A stretch of 64,000 bases of DNA from Mrakia gelida (lineage: Eukaryota; Basidiomycota; Tremellomycetes; Cystofilobasidiales; Mrakiaceae). Where the stretch lies: positions 1 to 64,000 of the forward strand of contig BRON01000006.1 in NCBI GenBank assembly GCA_024345305.1, given 5' to 3'. A program made the translations under genes and the position numbers. Under the pieces are notes generated by a model. The model did no database searches. It was given only the letters and a program-made list of their open reading frames with translations, and was not told where the DNA came from. Of the stretch, positions 44,991 to 57,110 are shown piece after piece (position 1 is the stretch's first letter; each line of letters opens with the position of its first letter).

Positions 44991-47495
44991 ATGCCCTCCG
45001 TTCAGATCCTCGTCGACGACTGGTCAGCGCCGATGACTTATCTGGGGACATGGAGTCAATCTGGTGAGTCAAGGGATAGTGGAAGGAGGGAGGGAAGGAA
45101 GGAAGCTTGAGAGGTCGACCGCTCAGATCGCGGCATATCCTCGTTCCTCTCGCTCTTTTCTCACCACTTTCCTTCCCTCTCTTCATCTCTCAGCTCCAGT
45201 AACGGGATGGTTCCAGAGCAGCTACTCGCAGACTACCGCTGCTAGTGCTTCGATGTCCTACTCCTTCGTTGGTTCCTCGTGAGTCCCACCTTCGACTTCG
45301 CCTCCTGAACGCGTTTCATCTTTCTCCACCTCTGAACGTCCTTCCTCGTGCTGATTTACTCTTCATCTTTTTTAGTGTCACCCTCTACGGAACGTTCGAG
45401 CCCGCTGGAGGTAGCTACACTGTCACTGTCGACTCGGCTTCTCCCAGCGTCGCGAGTCAAGCCGTCAGCGACGTCGGAGTTTTGTTCAGCTCGAAGGGTC
45501 TCGACCCAACCGTTTCGCATACTGTTACGATCACCAACGATCTAGAAGGAGCTGGTTTGGTCTTGGATTACCTCGTGTATGAGGCAGATGTCGGTGGTTC
45601 GAGGTGAGCTCTTCCTTTATTCAAACGAGACGCAGCTTGACGAGTCCTCACCTTCGAGCGAGCTGACTTTCTTTTCCTTTTGCTGCTACCAGCGACAAAC
45701 TCGTCACTACCAAGACTGACGACGCGGCAGGAGAATGGGTCTACGGTCCTGTTGGGTACAAATGGGATGCTGGAGGAGTGAGTCTCATTACTATCGCTCT
45801 GGGTTCGACGCGTCGACTTCGCTGACGGAGCTCCGACTCGCTCAGGCTACCTTCCTGGCTCAAACTTACAACGCTATCCTTCAGTACGTCCTTTACCCTT
45901 CTCTATGCCTCTCGACTTGAAGCTGACCATGTATCTTCGCGAATATCAGTGGAGCCAGCAACCTCGGCTGTTCTACCACTATTCCCTTCGAAGGGAACTC
46001 GATTCAGTCTTCGGAGGCCTTGATCCCACTCATGGAAGTAAGTATCCACACCTACAAAGCGTTTTGAATTGATTTGAGAAAGAGCGTGGTTGACCTTTTA
46101 TTCTCGTTTCAAAACAGCCTACTCCGCTGTCCTCGACGAAGGACTTACTCAGACCATCAACTCCTCGATCCTCTCTTCGGTCACCTCCAACGCAGCTTGG
46201 CAGCCTCAAAGTGAGTCAATACTCTCAATGGCTCTCCGTTCCGACAACTCTGACTCCTCCTTTCTTTGACCGAAACAGAGGAGCTGTTCAGTCAAGCTGG
46301 TCTCACCGACGGATCTCACAAACTCGTTCTCACGCTTCTCGACAACAAGTTCTTCGATGTGAGTTGTCTGACTTATCTCGATCTCGCTCTAGAGCGCTGA
46401 TTACTTGCGTTCGATGTTCAGATTGACTACGCGGTCGTGAATTCCTCGATGTGAGACGCGTCGACTTTTTCTTTTCGCTTCCCTTTCTCCTTCACTGACA
46501 TCAATTTCGTCTCTTGCTGAATGCAGTCCGTCCCTCAACACGACGTCCTCATCCTATTCCCAGACTGGATCGTCTTCTGCTGCGGCGAGCTCCTCGACTA
46601 TGTAAGACGCGTCGACCTTCGGTCTTCTTTCCCTCCTTGCGTTCACTGACTCGAATTCCTTCTTAACCTCTTAGCCCGACGTCGGACGCTAATCCGGACG
46701 CGACTGCTGCTGGTGCCGTGCAGGCTGGTTCATCACCGAGTGCCTCGCTCGGCAGTTCTTCGCTCGGAAGCGCTTCAACCTCGTCGAAGGGTGGATCGCA
46801 TGCGTGAGTTTGATCTCTTTGCTCGCTCGTTTCTTCTGCACCCTGCTGACGCCTCCGTTCTTCTCTCGATTTGCACAGAGCCGTGATTGGAGGAGTCATT
46901 GCAGCAGTCGTCGTGCTCATCCTCCTCGGTCTGCTAGCCTTCTTCCTTCGACGACGGTCGACCAAACGACGCGTCTTCCTCGAGAACGATCTCGACCCCG
47001 TCGCCGAGAAAGAGGATGAGGTTCAGTCACCACCCGAGCCCAGTCATCCGGCTCCCTTCGTCTACCACACTCCAGGAACGGTCGCCTACCAGGACACAAC
47101 TCTGGGTTCCTCTTCAGCCCTCGTCGACGTCGCACCTCACTCGCCCTCCTCGCCCTCCTCCTCCAACGGACCCAACAGCCGACGGATCTCCTCCTTGACT
47201 CAACTGATCTTCGTCTCTCTCGAGAGTCATAAGACTCCCGCTGTCATCGTGTCTCCTGAGAGGAGGAGGGTCTCAGGAAGAGAGCAAGACGCTGGACCTC
47301 TCGTTCGGTCGACGGCTGATCAACGCGAGGAACTCGAGGACGACGACGAGCCTGTTCTTCCTCCCGATTACGGACAGGTGAGTCAACTCGATATGGCCGT
47401 TTCACGATCGCACTGTGGATTTGATCTGACCTCGCTTTTGTCTCGCTCTCGAACCACAGGCGACCGAACCTCTCAACGCGTCGACGACTCGTTAG
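44991..47495 (+). CDS. Single-pass membrane protein, tandem copy 2, one base missing in exon 6
   Basis: Paralogue of the preceding gene with the same exon plan plus one extra stalk exon: 44991-45063, 45194-45278, 45376-45603, 45693-45777, 45846-45883, 45950-46037, 46118-46210, 46279-46358, 46422-46450, 46527-46601, 46675-46803, 46879-47377, 47460-47495. Matching blocks include VDDW at the N-terminus, SYSFVGSSVTLYG, DYLVYEADVGG, the helix VIGGVIAAVVVLILLGLLAF with RRRSTKRR, and the tail block VSGREQDAGPL followed by LPPDYGQATEPL. In exon 6 (about 46006) the sequence reads ATTCAGTCTTCGG where copy 1 has ATCCAGGTCTTCGG. This lost base shifts the frame between the two conserved halves. A weak alternative donor GTCCTT in exon 5 could restore the later frame at the cost of the earlier one. 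Otherwise 512 aa would be expected. Confidence 0.65.
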
Positions 47496-47697
47496 CTTCG
47501 GCGGACTTCGTGCAGACTTCTCTCTTCTTTTTTTTTTCGCCCCTTTGATTTGTACATAGACTCTAGGTCTTGATGTCCATAATGATCGTCTCTCTCTCGC
47601 GCGCTTCTATCGAACGACGATTGGAAAGGAAGAGAACGGACGCAACTTCGCTTTCCCCTCGACGAAATTTCCCTCGAGCAAGCCATCTGAGAAACAT

Positions 47698-50341
47698 CTA
47701 GATCCTAGGCTCCTGCTGCACCTCCTCCCTGAACAGAACCGGCACCTCTCCCTGCTGCAGCTCCTCCACCCTCTCCTTCAGCAGCGCGACTTCGACGAGC
47801 TGCTCAGCGACGACATCTCTCCTCTTCTTCACGAGAGTCTCCATCCCCTCGGCGGCTGCCAGAGGACGAGCGAGGAGCACAGTTTGTGCTGTTTTGGTGA
47901 GATGGTCCTGTGAAAGGTTGAGCGAGCGAGGGGGAGGAGGCAGGAGGTCAGTGGAGGAAGCGACGAACGGACGAGGGAAGAGACGCGTCGAGAAAAGCAA
48001 AACTCACCTCCAAATCCCTCTCCAGTCCTTCCCCAATTCTCCTCCAATCCCTCCAGAACCTCCTCTTCCCACCCTCCCACTTTCCCAGCCCCCACCTCAC
48101 TCCAACAACCAAGCCCAACGTCCCAACACCCAGACCCGTCGCGCCTTCCCACAACCCTTCCAGCCACCCTCCGTACGCGGCTCCCACGCTCGCGATGGAG
48201 GAGAGGTAGGTCGACATGACGGCCTTCTGAGCTCGGAGATGGAGAGCCGCGATCGGTCCGGTGGGTGAGAGGAGGATGTTTTTCCGGGAGGTAAGGGGGG
48301 TGAGAAGGAGGGAGGAGGGAAGAGGGAGGGGTGGGGAGGGAGGGAGGGAGTTGATGAGGAGAGAGGAGGAGAGGGTTGGAGTTGGTGGGTGGTGGAGGAG
48401 TTTGGAGAGGGGGGTGGAGAGGGAGGAGTGGAGGGTTTGGAGGTGGGCTGTTGAGAGGATGAGCTGAGAAAGAAGGGAAAGACGGGAAGAAGGACGTGAA
48501 CGAGGAGGTCAGCGACGGTTCTCCAGAGCGAGCAAGACGAAAGACGCGCGAAGACTCACTCCTTTCTCTCCTTCTCCTCCCCAGCCAGCTCTCACAGCAT
48601 CCTCAACCACCCAAGCGACATCGTCGACCTTCCCACCCAGCAATCTCAACCAACCCAATCGACCCAAAGCGTCGTCAACGTCCTGCTTCGCCTTCCGCAA
48701 CACCTCTTCAGCGACTGACGGAGGCGACGTTCCGAGTCCACCGACGTCTCCGACCTTCGGAGGCATCACGAGAGCCGTTTTGACGAACTCAGACGCGACC
48801 GAGCGAGCTTCGGTTCGAAGATCGGACGCGGCGAGAGCGTAGGCTTTGAGGGTCGTCTCGAGGGAGAGCAGCTCGAACGCCGAGGACGACACGGCGAGTT
48901 CGGCGAGGAAGAGTGTCGAGGAGAGGGAAGGTGGTAGAGGGTTCGACGACGAGGACGACGTTGGCGAGGTTGATGGTTTCGAAGCGAACTCGGTCGTCGC
49001 AGCTCGAACGAGATCCTCCTTCAAGGCCCCGATGTTGCTGCCGATGAACTCCTTCTGGAAGAGTTCCACCTTTTCAGCCTTCTCCCTTCCCTTCATCTGC
49101 TCTCCCTCCCTCCAAGCATCCACAGCTCGAACGGCTCTCTTCGCTCCGACGACGAAGACTCGTTCCTTCAAGCTGTTGACGACTTCTGGATCTCCTCCGA
49201 CGAGGTGGTCGATTTCCGTCCAGACGCGTGCTTCGAAGGAGGATTGGGAGTTTGAGAGGTCGGAGATGGCATTGATGACGAGACGGAGACGAGGGTGTCG
49301 GAGGAGGGAGGGGAGAAGGGAGGCGAGGGGAGGGTGGGAGGAGAAGAGACGGAGGTTGTCTACGACGAGGACTGGGAGAGGGGAGAGGAGGAGGGTGGTG
49401 AAAAGTTGGGACGGAGGAGTTGACGCTGGAGAAGATGACGGGAAGTTATCAGCTGCTGATCATAGTTGAGATGGAGGTGGGGGAGAGAGATCTCACCAGG
49501 CAGCTCGAGGATGGAGAAACGACCGCTACGAAGGAAGTCGGAGTTCAGCGAGAGGCCGTCTGCGTCGACCATCGTTGAGGGTCCATACCTGTTAACGGAA
49601 TGAGAACGAAATCGTCAGCTCCAGCTTCTGAAAGAACAAATGAAAAGCTGCCGACTCACCGAATCTTGAGAGGTTGACTCTTCGACCCAGCACTTCCGTT
49701 CGCCCGCTCGAGGAGCGCCTTTTCCCGAAGCTGGTCTGGGACGAGAGGGTCCTCGAGGAGAGCTGTGACGAGATCCTTTGATCCAGCTAGGGGAGGAGAG
49801 TAGACTGTGAGAAGATGGGGAGAGCTCAAGGTCAGATCAAGGACGTTGAGGAAGGAAACCGAAGGGAAGGGAGGGTCGGGTCGTGAGCTCCATCTTTGCT
49901 TCGTCGGAAGCCCTTCGCCCTTCTCAAGAGCTCAAGAGGTCGCCCAAACGCTCCTTCGAACGTTGGGGACGAGTAAATGGTCCCTCCGAAGCATCTCCCA
50001 GAGAGAGAACGAGAGGAAGAAGGAAGGAGGAGCTCACCAGCGATCTCCATCTCTCCGGACGGAAGGACCCTTCCTTCGAGCTCACCATCAACAGCTCCTC
50101 CTGCTCCAGTCTTCTCCAACCGCCTTGAAGCCTCCTCCAACCTGGCGGGCCATGGGCTCTCCTTGGATGCTGTCTCGTCTACGGCGATGAGAGTGGCTCG
50201 GACGTCTCGTAGGACGGCTTGAGTTGCTGATGTTTGAACGACCGAGAGAGAGGAAGGAAGGACCGACGAGGACGACGCTTTGACGGCCGTCGAAGCTGAC
50301 CGACGAAGGGAGCTTAAGGGGAGGGGTATACGAGGAGCCAT
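47698..50341 (-). CDS. Mmc1-like mitochondrial inner-membrane protein
   Basis: Six exons (50038-50341, 49660-49804, 49497-49588, 48560-49425, 48008-48463, 47698-47907) give 690 aa. The N-terminus (MAPRIPLPLSSLRRSASTAV) is a good mitochondrial presequence. The middle resembles a degenerate P-loop/dynamin-like domain, with the beta-strand PVLVVDNLRLF and long Leu-rich helices. Near 570-610 lies a hydrophobic hairpin (SIASVGAAYGGWLEGL, then GLGVGTLGLVVGVRWGLG), followed by basic KRRFWRDWRR and a C-terminal coiled coil. This plan fits the fungal Mmc1 family, implicated in cristae organisation; the assignment is from overall architecture, not a diagnostic motif. Divergent from the unidentified gene at 50530. 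Confidence 0.55.
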
Positions 50342-50529
50342 GGGAGCGAAGGAGAGGAAGGAGAGAAAGGCAAGTGTTTGAAAAAAAAAGGTGCTTGTCG
50401 GCGTTGGCTGAAGAAGAGAGGACGAGGGCAGGTTCGAGGTTCTCTGTAAACGGCCAGCATCGTCTCTCCCTCTCCTCTTCTTTTCTCTTTTCTTCATCGG
50501 CCTAGAAACCTTCGGGACACCCGACCAGG

Positions 50530-51202
50530 ATGCCCTCGAACCTCTCTCTTCACTTCGAAGCCCTCGAGCGAGTCCTCAAGTTGGCATTCGGAGCGTACAA
50601 GCCCATATCCCATCACGCCTGTCCTTCTCTCCCTCTCGGACCTCCAGCAGCTCCTTCGCCTCTCTCGCTCACTCAGAGAGATAGCCCTTCCGCTCCGGTG
50701 GCGAAGAGTCGCGATCGTCACCTGTCAGGACTGGACCTGCCCTCTCGGGGAGAGGGAGGGACTGCTCGTTGTCGGAGAAGAGGTGAACAAGCGCTGGGAG
50801 ATGGTTCGCGTCCTCGAGGTTCTCTTCCAGATCAGAGGTCCACTCGAGGTTCTTCGTATCCCTTGGATTCCCATCGCAGGCCTCTCAAAAGTCTTCACTT
50901 ATCCTCCTTCCTTCCTCAGCTTCGTTTGGGAGGTTGAGGGTCAGGAGGGAGAGGGAGCTGAGAGACTTCGGTTCAGAAGGGAGGTTGGGAGGGAGGAGGT
51001 GTTGGATTTGGGTGAGTTCGGAGGATCACCCCTTGCGAAGAGAAACCTTCTCGAAGAACTGACGTTGCGTTTCGTTGTCTCGGCGTTCGGGAAGGACAGA
51101 CCTTGCGTCGATGTCGCTTTGAGGAAAGGACGACGCGTTCGTCGTCGGCGGTTCGACTTCATCTCGAGGAGCACGAGTCCTGCTTCGTTTCTTCATCGCT
51201 AG
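50530..51202 (+). CDS. Unidentified protein, structure unresolved
   Basis: Two good-looking segments lie in different frames. From ATG at 50530 the product reads MPSNLSLHFEALERVLKLAF. A second segment, open from about 50672 to the stop at 51202, reads LPLRWRRVAIVTCQDWTCPL, later RGPLEVLRIPWIPIAGLSKV and LEELTLRFVVSAFGKDRPCV. CACTCAG at about 50671 could be the acceptor joining them, but I see no good donor, so either an atypical intron or a frameshift lies between. Alternating Leu/Ile strands in the second part recall the repeats of F-box-type proteins, but no family is assigned. Confidence 0.35.
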
Positions 51203-51555
51203 GAAATGGATCCCATGTCTTGCCTCTCACTCCCCTCTTCTCGAACCCTTGCCAGACCTGAACAGCAAGCTCGAAGCGTAAGTCGTCGACGACTCGCGAT
51301 GCACTCCTCTCCTCTCGGCTTCGTCTCCTCGCTCTCTCCTTCGACCCCTTCCCGCTCCACCTACCCGAGACCTACTATCCACCGACGCGCTGAAATCCAG
51401 AAGAACAAATCTCGTCGAAGATTCCAAGCTCAAAAAATCGAAAAGCAAATTGCCCTCCCTCCCTCCGGTCCTCTTCCCGCTTCGAGAGCTTCCCCCTCCT
51501 CTCCCTCCCTCTCTCCCACTTTTCCATCTCCCTCCCAACCGCCAGCCCCACCAAA
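51203..51555. other. Short intergenic region before the aldose epimerase
   Basis: 353 bp. Likely the end of the preceding transcript and the epimerase leader. The 100 bp before the ATG at 51556 are C/T-rich on the coding strand. No gene or clear motif is supported. Confidence 0.45.
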
Positions 51556-53788
51556 ATGTCGCAAACCGAAGATCTCTCGCACACCGTCCTCTCCCTCCCC
51601 GATGGGACTCTCTCCCTCAGCATCACCAAGAAGGGTCGTGAGTCTCAAGCAACGAGTCGTGGAGCTCATCGTTTCGTTCATCCGGAGAATCACCGTTCTG
51701 ACTTCCTTCCTTCCTTTTGTTGTTGTTGGTGGGATAAAGTCCATATCCACAGACTGCTGTTCGTCGAGCCTGCTACGGTTGGAGGGAAGACTCATGATCT
51801 TGTTCCTGGACCGGAGGTATTCGATGGCGTTCGAGGAGTGAGTTCGATGAAGGGAGGGAGGAGAGATAGGTTTAGGTGGAAGGTCGAGGATCTTCGGATG
51901 AAGGGCTTTTGCTGACTTGTTCGACTCTCTGACTCGTTGGTGGATGTTTAGTTCCAACACTGCATAGGTGAGTGAGGATTTGGCAAAGGGTGTCGAAAGA
52001 AGACGAGGGAGAGATGGGGAGGGGGGAGGAGGAATGACGAGCTCACCATCTTCTTCCTCCTCCTGCTTTGCTGGCTCGTTCAGTCGGCCGATACGTTAAC
52101 CGTCTCCCCGCTCAAGCTCTGAATCTTCCCTCCGGACTCATCGCTACCCCTGAGACCTGGCCTGCTAGCTGCCCTGGAGTCTGTCTTCACTCTGGTCCTT
52201 CAGGATGGGATCAACGAGTTCGTCTTCGCTTTCGCCTCCCCCCTCCTCCCCTCGAATCTACCCTCTCCTCGAATCTAATCTCCCTTTCCGTTGCCTCGTC
52301 TCTTCGCAGCAATGGGATCTCATCAAACTCTCCTCCTCTACGCTCTTCACCTCCTCCGAAAAGAAGACCATCCAAACCTCCCTCCCAGCTCCTCAGTCTC
52401 AGCTCTTCCGATTGATCTCGAAGGACGGAGAGGGAGGCTTCCCTGGTGAGCTCAAGGTCGAGGTACTCGTTGGGATTGTGAAGCGACCTGGAGAGGAGAA
52501 AGCTGGTGGAGGAACGGTGGTGATCGTTTATAGAGCTGCTTTGGCGGAGGGAGGAGTGGAGACACCGATCAACTTGACGCAGGTGAGCTCTCGCGTCTTC
52601 GGGTTTGACGTTTTGTTCCTTCCCTCGTGTCGAGAGCTGATTCGGTTTCTTCGAGTTTTTGCAGCACTGGGGATTCAACCTCGAGGCTTCTGTCAACGGA
52701 CCTACTCCCGAATCGGTCAGCGTCAAAGATCACAACTTGACGATCAAAGTTCGTTCTCGCGTGTCTCCCTCCCTCCCTCCTCCTCCACTTCTCGAGCTCC
52801 CAGAACTGACCCTCCCTCTGCACTCGCCCTTCTGCAGTCCTCCAAGACTCTCGACCTCTACCCCGAAACCTCCCTGCCTTCCGGATCTCTCCTTCCCTCC
52901 GCCAACGGAACCTCCCATGACCATCGCTCGGGCAAGAAAATCGGAGACCAGTACCCTGCGAAGGGATACGACGACTTCTACGTCTTTGACGACAAGCTGT
53001 GAGTTGGCTCTCATGCCTTTTGAGAGGAAGACAACGACTGACGACGACCTCTCCCACGCCTTTCCACAGCGACACACCCGCCAACCCCAGCACGTTTCCC
53101 TCCGCCGACCTCGCCTCCCCGACCACGGACTTCCTCGCTCCTATTCTCAACCCCTCTTCGTGCGTCTCCCTCCCTCTTCCTCCCACTCCCACCTTTTCCC
53201 ACTCACACACCTCTCGCTCGCGATCCTGACCTTTCGTTCTCGTTCTCGTCGCGTGTCGAACAGATCGACCTCCTCACCCGTCGCGACCCTCTCCTCAGCC
53301 AAAACAGGAATCACCCTCAACTTCACCACCAATCAGCAAGGAGTCCAGTTCTACTCTGCCCCCGGAGGAGGAGGACACAACAGGAAGAGGATCCAAGGAG
53401 GAGCGGAGGATGGGTCGAGCGTTTATGGGAAGGAGAGTGAGTCGAGAGTCGTTTGCGTTTCGTTTCAATTCGTTTCGGTTCGTTCGAGCTTCTCGACTGA
53501 CCCCTTTGTTGCTTCCCTCGTCTTTCGTGCGCGTGTCGTAGATGCTGCTTACCTCGGTTCGTCCCCTCGCTCCTTCCCTCTCCCTCCCTTCTTCGTGCTC
53601 TTCCCTCGCGAACGAAAAACGTATTTCCTAACGCGTCTTCGTTCGTCCTCACAGAGTTCCACGCCCCGTACGGATCGTTCGCTCTTCCTGAGCTCGCCGC
53701 TGCTCTCGGGGAGGACAGCTTCGATACGATCCTCAAAGCAGGAGAGGTGTACAATAACTTTGTTACGTGCAGTGTTAAGGGGAGGTAG
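51556..53788 (+). CDS. Aldose 1-epimerase (galactose mutarotase)
   Basis: Interconverts alpha and beta anomers of aldohexoses, feeding the Leloir pathway, probably in the cytosol since no signal peptide is visible. Eleven exons (51556-51637, 51740-51837, 51952-51967, 52084-52217, 52310-52582, 52665-52748, 52838-52998, 53070-53159, 53264-53436, 53542-53556, 53655-53788) encode 419 aa. GalM-type landmarks are VGRYVNRL near residue 66, the catalytic-region block TPINLTQHWGFNLEAS (His in place of the usual N-H-x-Y-F-N-L context), YDDFYVFDD, and GVQFYSAPGG (the Q-x-Y motif), then HAPYGSFALPE. Exons 3 and 10 are only 16 and 15 nt. Length is slightly above the ~340-aa norm because of Ser/Pro insertions. 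Confidence 0.88.
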
Positions 53789-54071
53789 ATCAGACGAGAG
53801 GGAGAAAGGCTTGAGGGAGAAGGTTCGGAGGAATAGATTTAGGCTGCTTGATACATACGTTTCTATGACGATATGGCTTTGTTTTGGTTACGTCTGGAAT
53901 GGACTCGAGCGCGCGAGATGAGACGAGGGTGAGAAGTGCGGCGAACGATCTCGAGCTCGACGCGAACTCGATCCTTCGTCGTTAATTTCTCTGCCTTTCC
54001 GGTCTAGACAAACGAAAGAAGGACCTCGAGTACCAGAGCAGGAAAGTTACCGAAGACAGTGCGAACGGCCT

Positions 54072-55141
54072 CTACACCTCAACCCCAACCACATCCCTCA
54101 ACCAACTCTCCCATTCCTCCTTCCCCCAACTCGACGAAATCCCATTCACGATCCCTCCGTCGAAATTGTGGCCCTGGACGATGCCGTCCAAGGCGAGAGA
54201 GGGAGTGTGCTGGATGGAGATCTGACGGGCAAATTTGACTGGAACGAACGAAGCGAGGAGGAAGGAAGAGGGGAGGTGTGAGCGACGCGTCGAAACGTCG
54301 AAACGAGCGGTGGGAGGGGTTGGGAGGGGAAAGAGGGGTGGGGTGGGATGAAGAACTCACTGTTGTACAGAAGATCTTGAGTGACAGCCGAAGAAGCTCC
54401 CGGCCCGATCTTGGGAGTGTTGGTCGTTCGAGCGATGATCTCTTCGACGGTGATGGAGATGTCGTCTCGTCCTTTGAACGCTTCAGCGATGACTGTTCCC
54501 AACACAAGCACCCAAAACAGATCCGAAGGTCAGCTTAACTCCCCACTCAAGCTGAGAGTGCAACTAACCCTCAGCACCCTCCCTCCTAATCTCTCTCGCA
54601 CTCAACTCCTGCACCCTCTCGTTCCCCCACCTCCCCTTCTGCTGCTCCTCGAACAGAACCAGCCCAGCCTCCCAGAACGCAGCGGACGAGTTCGTGATCT
54701 GTCCTACGGCAAGAGCTGTTTCTGCGAGGTAAGTGGCTGCGATTTGCCAGTTCTGGGGGAACAAGCGCGAGACGATGGAGAGTTTGCCGTAGAGCTTTCC
54801 GCCGGGGGAGACGACTGGAGGGAGGGAGGAGTCAGAGTTGAGCTTTGGGGGGGGGAGAACGGAGAGGGAGATCGACTGACGAGGGATGAGGTGGTCGTTG
54901 ACTGATTTGACGAGGATGGCGGATCTGAAGGGGGGGAGAGCGAGGAGGGAGGGAGAGGTGAGCTTCGTCTCGTTTTCGTTTGGTGGTTTCCGTCTCATCT
55001 CCTTCTCTGTGAGCATGCAGATCTGGAGAGAGCAGCGACTCACTTGGGGCAGGGGAACGAGTTGAACAACGAGAGCTCGTGCTCAGAAGTAGGAGAGCCG
55101 ATTCGCTGGAAGGAGAGGGATGGTCGGAGGGAGCCGCTCAT
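54072..55141 (-). CDS. Thioredoxin-fold (DsbA/2-HCCA isomerase-like) protein
   Basis: Five exons (55044-55141, 54881-54924, 54569-54814, 54361-54492, 54072-54238) give 228 aa. The C-terminal half has the family's cis-Pro segment, QISIQHTPSLALDGIV, followed by SSSWGKEEWESWL; a helical insert (WQIAATYLAETALAVGQITN, FWEAGLVLFEEQQ) sits in the middle. This is the plan of DsbA-like proteins in fungi. The usual active-site C-x-x-C is absent: near the N-terminus only FPCPKS remains, so it may not be an oxidoreductase. The start at 55141 is the first ATG I can justify; an extra N-terminal exon is possible. Function unknown. Confidence 0.6.
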
Positions 55142-55785
55142 GATGAAGTCGAAGAGGCTGATGAGGAGGTGGTCGAAGGGGCGATGTAGGAGGGAAGAGA
55201 AGAGAAACTGGGATGGACGTGGTTGGAAGTCAACCTCCCATCGTTGCTGTTCGCCTTTTCGAGGTCAGAAAAGAGGGGAGATGAGGTGATAGGGGAGGGA
55301 GAAGAAGATGCGACGAAGGAGGTCTGTGGCGAGCTCGCCTTCCTCCCTCCGATCGGTCAGCGTCGGATACGACCGTAGAAATGAGCTTGATCTGGATGTT
55401 CAGCGTTTGAGAAGGTAGGGAACATGCCGAGGTGTCGAGGAGAGGGCCCTTGGTGAGGGTAAAGGGTGAAAATCTGCTTCCGACGAGGGGTCGGAGAAGG
55501 TCGACGCTTGGGTCCGAAAGCGTCGAGATCACCTCCTCTCCCTCCCAACTTGATCCTTCTCCAAAGCAGCCGTTTCACTTTGGAGCTTGCTCGCTCTCGA
55601 CAGATCGCTCCTCCACTCGCACATCTTCACTTGGGTGAGTAGTCTAGTCCAAAGATCTTTCAGCAAACAAGACGAGAGTCGAGCTTGAGCTGACCTCTTC
55701 CGACCCATCCGACCTTCCCTCCTCCTCCCATCTCGTCCAGTTCGTCGCCCTCCTTCTCGCCATCCCTCCCAGCCCTAACCCCAGG
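55142..55785. promoter_or_regulatory. Divergent region between the thioredoxin-fold gene and F-box copy D
   Basis: 644 bp. The right-hand part holds the copy-D leader with one intron (GTGAGT near 55636, GCTGACC, CGTCCAG near 55740). The left part holds the promoter of the minus-strand gene. Open frames here show no family resemblance. Confidence 0.5.
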
Positions 55786-56810
55786 ATGTCCAAGGTACGA
55801 GGATGACTTCAAGTGGCGTTTCAGACCGAGAAGCTTAGAGCTGAACCTCGTCCCAACCTCCTCAGCCTTCGTCGACTCGCTTGCCATGGGATATTGTCCT
55901 CCTCGTCTTCAAAGCTTGCGATAGAGAAGCCCTCGCCGTTCTAGGACGAGTCTCGCTAGACTTCTTGGCGTCTACAGTACCTATTCTGTATAGGGACGTC
56001 GTACTGTATCGGCCGAGTCAGCTGGAGAGCCTCTTCTACGAAAGAAAGGAGCAGAGCAGAGAGGTGAGCTCGACGTCTCGTCCAACGCTCCATCCCTCTT
56101 GCTTCTCTCCTGACTCACTCTCCTCCCCTTTACCTTTATCTCATCAGACGTCTTACACCTACAAGATCGCCTCCCTCCTCTCCCTCTCCCACATCCAAAC
56201 CCTCACCCTCAACTTCCTCCTCTCACCCTACGCCCCCTCCCCACCCATCCTCAACATCTCCTCCTCCCGACTCCCCTCCTCCCGCCCTCTCAAACTAGAC
56301 CTCCTCACAGTCCAAACAGCAGCCCACGAACCCCTCCTCACAACGCTCCACACCTGCCTCTTCCCACTCCTCAACCCTCTCACCTACCACTTCGACTCCC
56401 GCACCTCCGCCTGGATCGACCTCGCTCACGCGCCTCTCCTCATCCAATGGAACCGAATCGAGCTCCTTCGTTTCTCAGGGGGGTTCTTGTACGGAACCGT
56501 CCACAATCTTCTCGCGTGTGTCCAACGACCCTCTCTCCCGGATGAGCCGAGCAGGAGGAGGAGGGTCGTGAGGTTCCCTGCTCACAACGTCGTCGCAGGT
56601 CGAGGAAGAAGAGGGTTTCCGAGGATGTTCATGGCTGGGCTGACGGATTGGACGAGGGTTGGGGATATGCTCTCGCTGGATCGGATGAAGGAGGGGGAGG
56701 TGGAGTTGGTGGTGGAGAGGGAGGAGGAGAAGGTACAGCTGGAGAAGGAGATTGGGAAGATGCAGCCGGTGAGGTGGAGGGGGTTGTTTCGGGTCGTGGT
56801 GGAGGTGTGA
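55786..56810 (+). CDS. F-box-like protein, paralogue D (intact)
   Basis: Exons 55786-55794, 55866-56063 and 56148-56810 encode 289 aa; the first coding exon is nine bases (Met-Ser-Lys). The F-box-like segment is RLPWDIVLLVFKACDREALA with VLGRVSLDFLASTVPILYRD. The body has LSHIQTLTLNF, the family core LFPLLNPLTYHF, a Leu-rich RIELLRFSGG, an Arg-rich loop (SRRRRVVRF) and an acidic/charged C-terminal helix with EREEEKVQLEKEIGKM. Total coding length, 870 nt, is identical to copy E, with the same three-exon plan. Probable SCF substrate receptor by motif; target unknown. Confidence 0.7.
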
Positions 56811-56839
56811 TGAGGTTAGTTTAGGCCTTGGGCTTCTGG

Positions 56840-57110
56840 TGCACTTGTCGGTAGGTTCGTTCGAGCTTCTTCGCTCGTTTCCCTGACGTTCGACGCGAAG
56901 AGCTGACCTCGACGCGCTCTCTTCTCCCTCCTTTTCTCCCTCCTCCGTTCGATCTCACCTATAGATTTTAGTACTCGTAGATGGATCTTAGATATTATGC
57001 TACATATCATTTGCACTCTCGTTCTAAGCTCTCCATCCTGAAAGCTCGAGCGAGCCGACAACAACTTGACGACGCGTCGGCTTTCGCGACGGCCTTTCTA
57101 CTTCTTCGGA
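56840..57110 (+). repeat. Direct repeat, left copy (downstream of paralogue D)
   Basis: About 270 bp resembling 59955-60225 in the same orientation. Shared blocks include GGTTCGTTCGAGC, CGACGCGAAGAGCTGACCTC, TCTCACCT, and GACGACGCGTCGGCTT at the right end. The two copies bracket the paralogue-C unit, suggesting that the flank of D was duplicated together with, or before insertion of, that unit. Confidence 0.7.
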
